Shown here: piece after piece, positions 6,001-8,936 of the stretch | Layout: each line of letters opens with the position of its first letter | How positions within the stretch are numbered: the stretch's first letter is position 1 | From: Photorhabdus cinerea | GTDB lineage: Bacteria > Pseudomonadota > Gammaproteobacteria > Enterobacterales > Enterobacteriaceae | Assembly: GCF_011189575.1 (NCBI RefSeq) | Contig: NZ_PUJW01000048.1 | Location: 1 to 8,936, forward strand | DNA: 8,936 bases | Reading direction: 5' to 3' | The notes under the pieces: generated by a model | What the model was told of the DNA's origin: nothing | Seen by the model: the letters and a program-made list of their open reading frames with translations, nothing else | Database searches by the model: none | Made by a program: the position numbers and the translations under genes

Positions 6001-8936
6001 AGATTCAGGGGGATGACCGGGTGACCCTGAAAGGCCGGGATATCACCAGTGCCTCGACTGTGCGCGGGGATGAAGCGAACCGCTGGCTGGACCGTCCGGC
6101 GGGCATCTATGTGCAGAACGATAAGGGCACCCTGTCGCTTAACGCGATAAACAATGTCCAGCTCACCGCCAGTGAGGTGAAGAACGCCGGGAAAGACGGT
6201 CACACCGGAATAACGGCAGGGCATGACCTGACGCTGGAGACCTTAAACACGCAACACACCGAAAGCGGCGACTGGGGCGGCGGTAACACCCGCCACCTGA
6301 CCCAACAGACCGATATCGGCAGCCAGATAACCGGCGCCGGTGATGTGACCCTGCAAGCCGGGCATGACCTCAAGGCCGCCGCCGCTCAGGTTAATGCGGG
6401 TCAGCAACTGACGGCGCAGGCCGGCAATAACCTGACGCTGACCACCGGTACAGCCTCCTCAGACTTAGTAGAACACAGCAAACAGACTAGCCAGGGCTGG
6501 CTGGCGAAATCATCAGTGGAAACCCATGATGAAGTGCATGACCGGCAGGCGCTGAGCACCACATTCAGTGGCGATAAGGTCAATCTCCAGGCCGGTAACG
6601 ACCTGCATATCCGCGGCAGTAACGTGGCGGGCACGCAGGATGTCAGCCTGAATGCCGGTCATCAGCTCACCGTCACCACCGCCGCGGAAGCGCACGATGA
6701 AACCCATCAACGGCAGGAGAAAAAATCCGGTCTGATGGGCACCGGGGGGATAGGTTTCACTGTAGGCAAAGCCAGCCAAAAAACCACCACTGACCGTGAC
6801 AGCCAGCTGAATAAAGGCAGTACCGTGGGCAGCAGTCAGGGCAGGGTCACGCTTAACGCCGGCGACCCGCTCAACATTCATGGCAGTGACGTGATTGCCG
6901 GCAAGGACCTGACCCTCACCGGTCAGAGCGTCAATATCACCAGTGCAGAAAACCATCACACGGTCTTGACCAAAACCGAACAAAAGCAAAGCGGCCTGAC
7001 GGTAGCGCTCAGTGGTACCGCCGGGGGCGCCATCAACAGCGCGGTGCAGACGGCCCATGCCGCGCAACAGACCGAAGACCCCCGCCTCAAAGCGTTGCAA
7101 AACACCCAGGCCGCCCTCAGTGGGGTACAGGCGACACAAGCTGCCCGGCTGGCAGAAGCCCAGGGCAGTCAAGACCCAGGCAACAACACGCTGGCCGGGG
7201 TGAGCCTGTCCTACGGTCGTCAATCTGCCCGTTCAGAACAGCAGCACCGCCAGACCACCCAACAGGGCAGCCATCTCACCGCCGGGGATAATCTCACGAT
7301 GACCGCCACCGGCAATGGCAAGTCAGACCGAAACGGCGATATCCGCGTTCAGGGCAGCCAGTTACAGGCGGGTAAAGACCTGCAACTGCATGCTCACCGG
7401 GATATTCAGCTGTCATCCAGCCAGAACACGGAACAGACCACCGGTAAAAACAGCCACCACGGCAGTTCACTGGGCGTGGGCGTTACGGCGGGACCGGGGG
7501 GCACTGGCTTTACTGCGTCGGCCAATGTCAGTCAGGGCAACGGCAGAGAAAGCGGCAACAGCGTCAGTCACAATACCACCACGTTACAGGCGGGACAGAC
7601 CGTCGAGCTCAACAGTGGCCGGGATACGACGCTGCAAGGGGCACAGGTCAGCGGCGAACAGATTACCGCGGACGTGAAACGCCATCTGACATTCAACAGC
7701 GAACAGGACCGCCAGCGCTATGACAGCCAGCAGCACAATGCCAGTGCCGGGGTCAGCGCCACCGTGGGGCCGCAGCCGGACGGCACCGTGAGCCTGAATG
7801 CCCGCCGCAGCAAACTCCACAGCAACTATGACAGCGTGCAAGAGCAGACCGGGCTGTTTGCCGGTAAAGGCGGCTATCAGGTTCACGTCGGGGACCACAC
7901 CCAGCTGGACGGCGCGGTGATAGCCAGCACCGCTGACAAAGCCAAAAACACCCTCAACACCGGGACGCTGGGCTTTAAGGACATTCAGAACAAAGCGGAC
8001 TTGAGTGTTGAGCAGCAGAGTGCGGGCGTCAGCGTTGGCAAACCGGCAGCCGGTCAGGTCCTGAATAATCTGACGGTCAATGCGCTGACAGGTTCTAATA
8101 AGCGGGGCCATGACCGCAGCACCACCCACGCTGCTGTCAGTGACGGCACCCTGATTATCCGGGATAAGGCACACCAGACACAGGATACCACTCCCCTGAG
8201 CCGCGACACCGATAACGCGGCGAATGTGCTGAGTCCAATATTTGATAAAGAAAAGGAACAACAGCGGCTGAAACAGGCGCAGCGGATTGGCGAGCTCAGC
8301 GCCCAGATGGCCGAGATAGCCGGGACGGAAGGGAAAATTATCGCCACCAAAGCGGCGAAGGCGAAGTTAGACCATATCAGTGAGCAGGACCAAACCGCTG
8401 CCAGAGAAAAATTGATAAAAGGCGGCAATAAACACCCCTCCCCGGCGGCTATCAATCAACAAGTTTATGACACGGCCTACACGCAGGCGCTGAATGACTC
8501 AGGTTTTGGTACGGGTGGCACCTACCAGAAAGCGTTACAGGCGGCGACCGCCGCGATTCAGGGGCTGGCGGGGAACAATCTGGGGCAGGCGCTGGCCGGC
8601 GGGGCCTCACCGTATCTGGCCGGGGTGATAAAAGAGCTGACGACTGACCCGCAAACCCATCAGGTGGATATCGCCACCAACACGTTAGCCCATGCGATTT
8701 TAGGCGCCGTGGCGGCAGAGGTGAGTGGTAATAATGCCCTATCTGGAGCAGCGGGGGCGGCTTCCGGTGAGCTGGCCGCTCAAGTCCTGATAAAGCAGTT
8801 TTACGGTGATGGGGCCAAAGTTAGTGAGTTGAGTGAAGAGCAAAAACAGACTATCAGCACCCTGTCCACGCTGGCCGCGGGACTGGCAGGCGGCATTGCC
8901 GGTGACTCCACCGCCAGCGCCCTTACCGGCGCGCAG
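1..8936 (+). CDS. cdiA: CdiA/filamentous haemagglutinin-family TPS exoprotein, partial at both ends
   Basis: One open frame runs without a stop from the first full codon at 3 to the last at 8936 (2978 codons), and no frameshift was met when it was read through. Domains in order are: signal peptide (residues 1-54), TPS haemagglutination-activity domain (55 to about 310), FHA-1 beta-helix repeats (to about 1530), a central receptor-binding/Tyr-Pro region (about 1530-1938), FHA-2 repeats (about 1939-2697) and a pretoxin-like region (about 2697-2978). This order matches CdiA of contact-dependent growth inhibition systems. Such proteins are exported by Sec, cross the outer membrane through a CdiB-type TpsB pore and deliver a C-terminal toxin to neighbours. 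Only four cysteines occur in the whole frame. The true start lies upstream, because the ATG at 9 is inside the signal region. The symbol is inferred from architecture: without the VENN junction and toxin domain, an FhaB-like adhesin cannot be fully excluded. No neighbouring gene is visible. Confidence 0.93.
3..164 (+). other. Extended signal peptide (ESPR remnant plus Sec signal), 5' truncated
   Basis: The window opens in frame with RQMWMVVAEIAN, which matches the second half of the extended signal peptide region found on large TPS exoproteins and autotransporters. The family normally begins MNKxxYRxxFNKAR just before this, so about 15 codons lie upstream. A basic stretch rich in Arg follows (residues 16-25), then a hydrophobic core (about residues 39-51). 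A Sec cleavage site fits after AQA, between residues 54 and 55 (164/165). The two cysteines at residues 30 and 32 belong to the signal region and would be removed. The ATG codons at 9 and 15 are internal methionines. Confidence 0.85.
165..930 (+). other. TPS secretion domain (haemagglutination activity domain)
   Basis: This is the N-terminal part of the mature protein, recognised by the outer-membrane TpsB partner to start secretion and nucleate the beta-helix. Visible signatures are GVSHNTYRQFDV (residues 89-100), a GNPWL block (124-128) at the place of the FHA NPNL motif, LNEVNSRDPSHLNGWIEV, and IANPFGITCNGCGFIN (163-178) at the place of the NPNGI motif. The CxxC pair at residues 171 and 174 marks the cysteine-containing subgroup of TPS domains common in enterobacterial CdiA and haemolysin-like exoproteins. 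The end is taken after LGGMYAHKILLVGTEAGVGVR, the usual close of the domain. The end coordinate is approximate. Confidence 0.9.
2340..2729 (+). repeat. Tandem 390-bp in-gene repeat, copy 1
   Basis: This is the first of three consecutive units inside FHA-1, each starting at an L-[TD]-N-T-A-G coil. It encodes 130 residues that can be divided into six beta-helix coils, five of 20-21 residues and one of 28 residues with a looped TTDQKGG segment. Positions 2376-2500 match copy 2 (2766-2890) with 5 differences in 125 bases. Positions 2619-2705 are identical in all three copies (87 bases). The period is exactly 390 bases, so the frame is kept. Confidence 0.9.
2730..3119 (+). repeat. Tandem 390-bp in-gene repeat, copy 2
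   Basis: The second unit is offset exactly 390 bases from copy 1 and is also 130 residues. It differs from copy 1 by scattered substitutions, such as His to Arg and Ala to Val in the looped coil. It keeps the 87-base block (3009-3095) found unchanged in the other two copies, including at synonymous positions. That identity points to recent unequal crossing-over or gene conversion rather than old duplication. Confidence 0.9.
3120..3449 (+). repeat. Tandem in-gene repeat, copy 3, shortened by one coil
   Basis: The third unit is 330 bases (110 residues). Up to 3280 it aligns with copy 1 at an offset of 780. From 3281 on it aligns at an offset of 720, so 60 bases equivalent to 2501-2560 are absent. 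The loss removes exactly one 20-residue coil and keeps the frame. Its first half is more diverged from copies 1 and 2 than its second half, where 3339-3425 is identical to both. After 3450 the sequence continues in ordinary, non-duplicated FHA-1 coils. Confidence 0.88.
4590..5159 (+). other. Candidate receptor-binding segment of the CdiA stalk
   Basis: Regular coils stop near residue 1530 and a charged, aromatic-rich stretch begins. It contains RYDWSQVDTSRHNKYGVHDA (residues 1551-1570) and FDEYQYTRTVRETQVKQSDPG, followed by a short return to coil-like sequence (about 4800-4920). A second non-coil stretch with RWYAKKEKRNKLGLGG and a TETIDLNTLSWQDH strand follows. In E. coli CdiA the receptor-binding domain lies between FHA-1 and the Tyr/Pro-rich domain and decides which outer-membrane receptor is used. 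The position fits that role, but the receptor class cannot be read from sequence. An equally possible view is a conserved structural break shared by FHA-like haemagglutinins. Borders are approximate. Confidence 0.55.
5160..5816 (+). other. Tyr/Pro-enriched central module
   Basis: A proline-rich linker (residues 1720-1768) leads into a well-conserved family block. This block contains LPDNSLYTVQPGSDSHYLVE, TDPKFTQYKQWLGSDYM, a helical RLGDGFYEQRLVREQITRL stretch and TLPDGTTQVVTVPQVYARV (about residues 1785-1931). Tyrosine and proline are frequent here, and the location just before FHA-2 matches the YP domain described in CdiA. In CdiA that domain is linked to halting export so that FHA-2 and the toxin stay in the periplasm until a receptor is met. 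The function assigned here is inference from position and composition. The block is also found in large haemagglutinin-like exoproteins without a known toxin. Confidence 0.65.
5205..5276 (+). repeat. Triple 24-bp proline-rich repeat
   Basis: Three consecutive 8-residue units read LVLPPGQP, VVLPPDQP and VVLPPGQP (residues 1735-1758), and a degenerate FELTLPPE follows. Codons differ between units, for example tta versus ctg for Leu and cca-cct versus ccg-ccc for Pro-Pro, so the repeat is not a fresh slippage product. It probably forms an extended, stiff linker between the putative receptor-binding segment and the conserved central block. Confidence 0.85.
5817..8090 (+). other. FHA-2 repeat domain
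   Basis: About 760 residues of a second repeat type follow, with units such as LTAGNDLxLxA..., GSQLQAGKDLQLHAHRDIQL and LQAGQTVELNSGRDTTLQGA. These alternate with glycine-rich strands such as SLGVGVTAGPGGTGFTASAN and with Lys/Glu/Gln-rich hairpins (HDETHQRQEKKSGLMG near 6690). This matches the haemagglutinin repeat family that makes up FHA-2 in CdiA. In CdiA, FHA-2 stays in the periplasm until receptor contact and is then thought to attach to the target outer membrane and help the toxin cross it. The domain closes with a run including LGFKDIQNKADLSVEQQSAG and VGKPAAGQ before the pretoxin region. Borders are approximate. Confidence 0.82.
7029..7196 (+). other. Ala/Gln-rich predicted helical insert within FHA-2
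   Basis: Residues 2343-2398 break the beta-repeat pattern with an Ala/Gln/Leu-rich stretch (AINSAVQTAHAAQQTEDP, then LKALQNTQAALSGVQATQAA). It has the composition of one or two amphipathic helices and ends at a DPGNN turn before the strand VSLSYGRQSARSEQ. A comparable helical hairpin recurs in other CdiA/FHA-2 proteins as I recall the family. Its role is not established. The helix assignment is from composition only. Confidence 0.6.
8091..8936 (+). other. Pretoxin region, truncated by the window end
   Basis: After the last FHA-2 strands, the segment SNKRGHDRSTTHAAVSDGTL and the DTDNAANVLSPIFDKEKEQQ stretch lead into charged helices (about residues 2740-2810). Three Gly/Ala-rich, largely hydrophobic stretches follow: about 8517-8640, 8697-8798 and 8859-8936. 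The last contains AAGLAGGIAGDSTASALTGAQ-type sequence, split here at residues 2958-2978. In enterobacterial CdiA this Gly/Ala-rich stretch sits immediately before an AGKNAVENN-like motif that marks the start of the interchangeable toxin. The frame is still open at the window edge, so that motif and the toxin must lie just downstream. The pretoxin is associated with secretion arrest and delivery. Confidence 0.75.

Noticed and set aside
6513..7223. Antisense open frame of 236 codons, and similar antisense frames at 129-656, 1509-1997, 4161-4619, 4659-5156 and 7584-8261
   Set aside because: They lie opposite a continuous, domain-rich coding frame, show no recognisable domain, and are expected from GC-rich third positions and few TAA/TAG/TGA complements in the sense strand.
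7315..7677. Plus-strand open frame of 120 codons in another reading frame, and smaller ones at 169-489, 4558-4824, 4864-5058 and 7012-7203
   Set aside because: They overlap the FHA/CdiA frame entirely. Their translations are rich in Arg, Pro, Thr and Ser, as usual for shifted readings of GC-rich coding DNA, and no family is recognisable.

Overview
The whole window lies inside one plus-strand protein-coding frame. Codons start at every position divisible by 3, and I read it from position 3 to 8936 (2978 codons) without a stop. It encodes most of a giant two-partner-secretion (TPS, type Vb) exoprotein of the filamentous haemagglutinin/CdiA family, cut at both ends by the window. About 15 N-terminal codons are missing, judged from the broken extended signal peptide. 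The C-terminus is cut a few residues before the expected VENN-type junction that would precede a variable toxin domain. Residue numbers in this annotation are window-relative: residue n has its codon at 3n.

The sequence suggests an enterobacterium (Enterobacterales; Yersinia, Serratia, Photorhabdus/Xenorhabdus or Pectobacterium-like genera are all plausible). The reasons are the extended signal peptide ending in MWMVVAEIA, the CxxC-containing TPS domain, and the central LVETDP...YKQWLGSDYM block. I cannot name the genus. The DNA is fairly GC-rich by eye (not counted), with GC-rich third positions.

Layout, N to C: end of the extended signal peptide region and a Sec signal peptide (3-164); TPS secretion domain (165 to about 930); a long FHA-1 beta-helix filament (about 930-4590) that contains three tandem copies of a 130-residue unit (2340-3449); a non-filament segment in the position of the receptor-binding domain (about 4590-5159); a Tyr/Pro-rich module with a triple VVLPPGQP-like repeat (about 5160-5816); the FHA-2 repeat domain (about 5817-8090) with an Ala/Gln-rich helical insert (7029-7196); and the start of the pretoxin region (about 8090-8936).

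In characterised CdiA proteins the TPS domain is recognised by the outer-membrane partner CdiB. FHA-1 forms a surface filament with the receptor-binding tip, and FHA-2 and the pretoxin region help deliver the C-terminal toxin into a neighbouring cell. The partner transporter, toxin domain and immunity gene are expected in the flanks but none is visible here. There is no intergenic DNA, RNA gene, insertion sequence, CRISPR array, promoter or terminator in the window. The most unusual local signals are the recent in-gene repeat array, with an exact one-coil (60-nt) deletion in its third copy, and the candidate receptor-binding segment.
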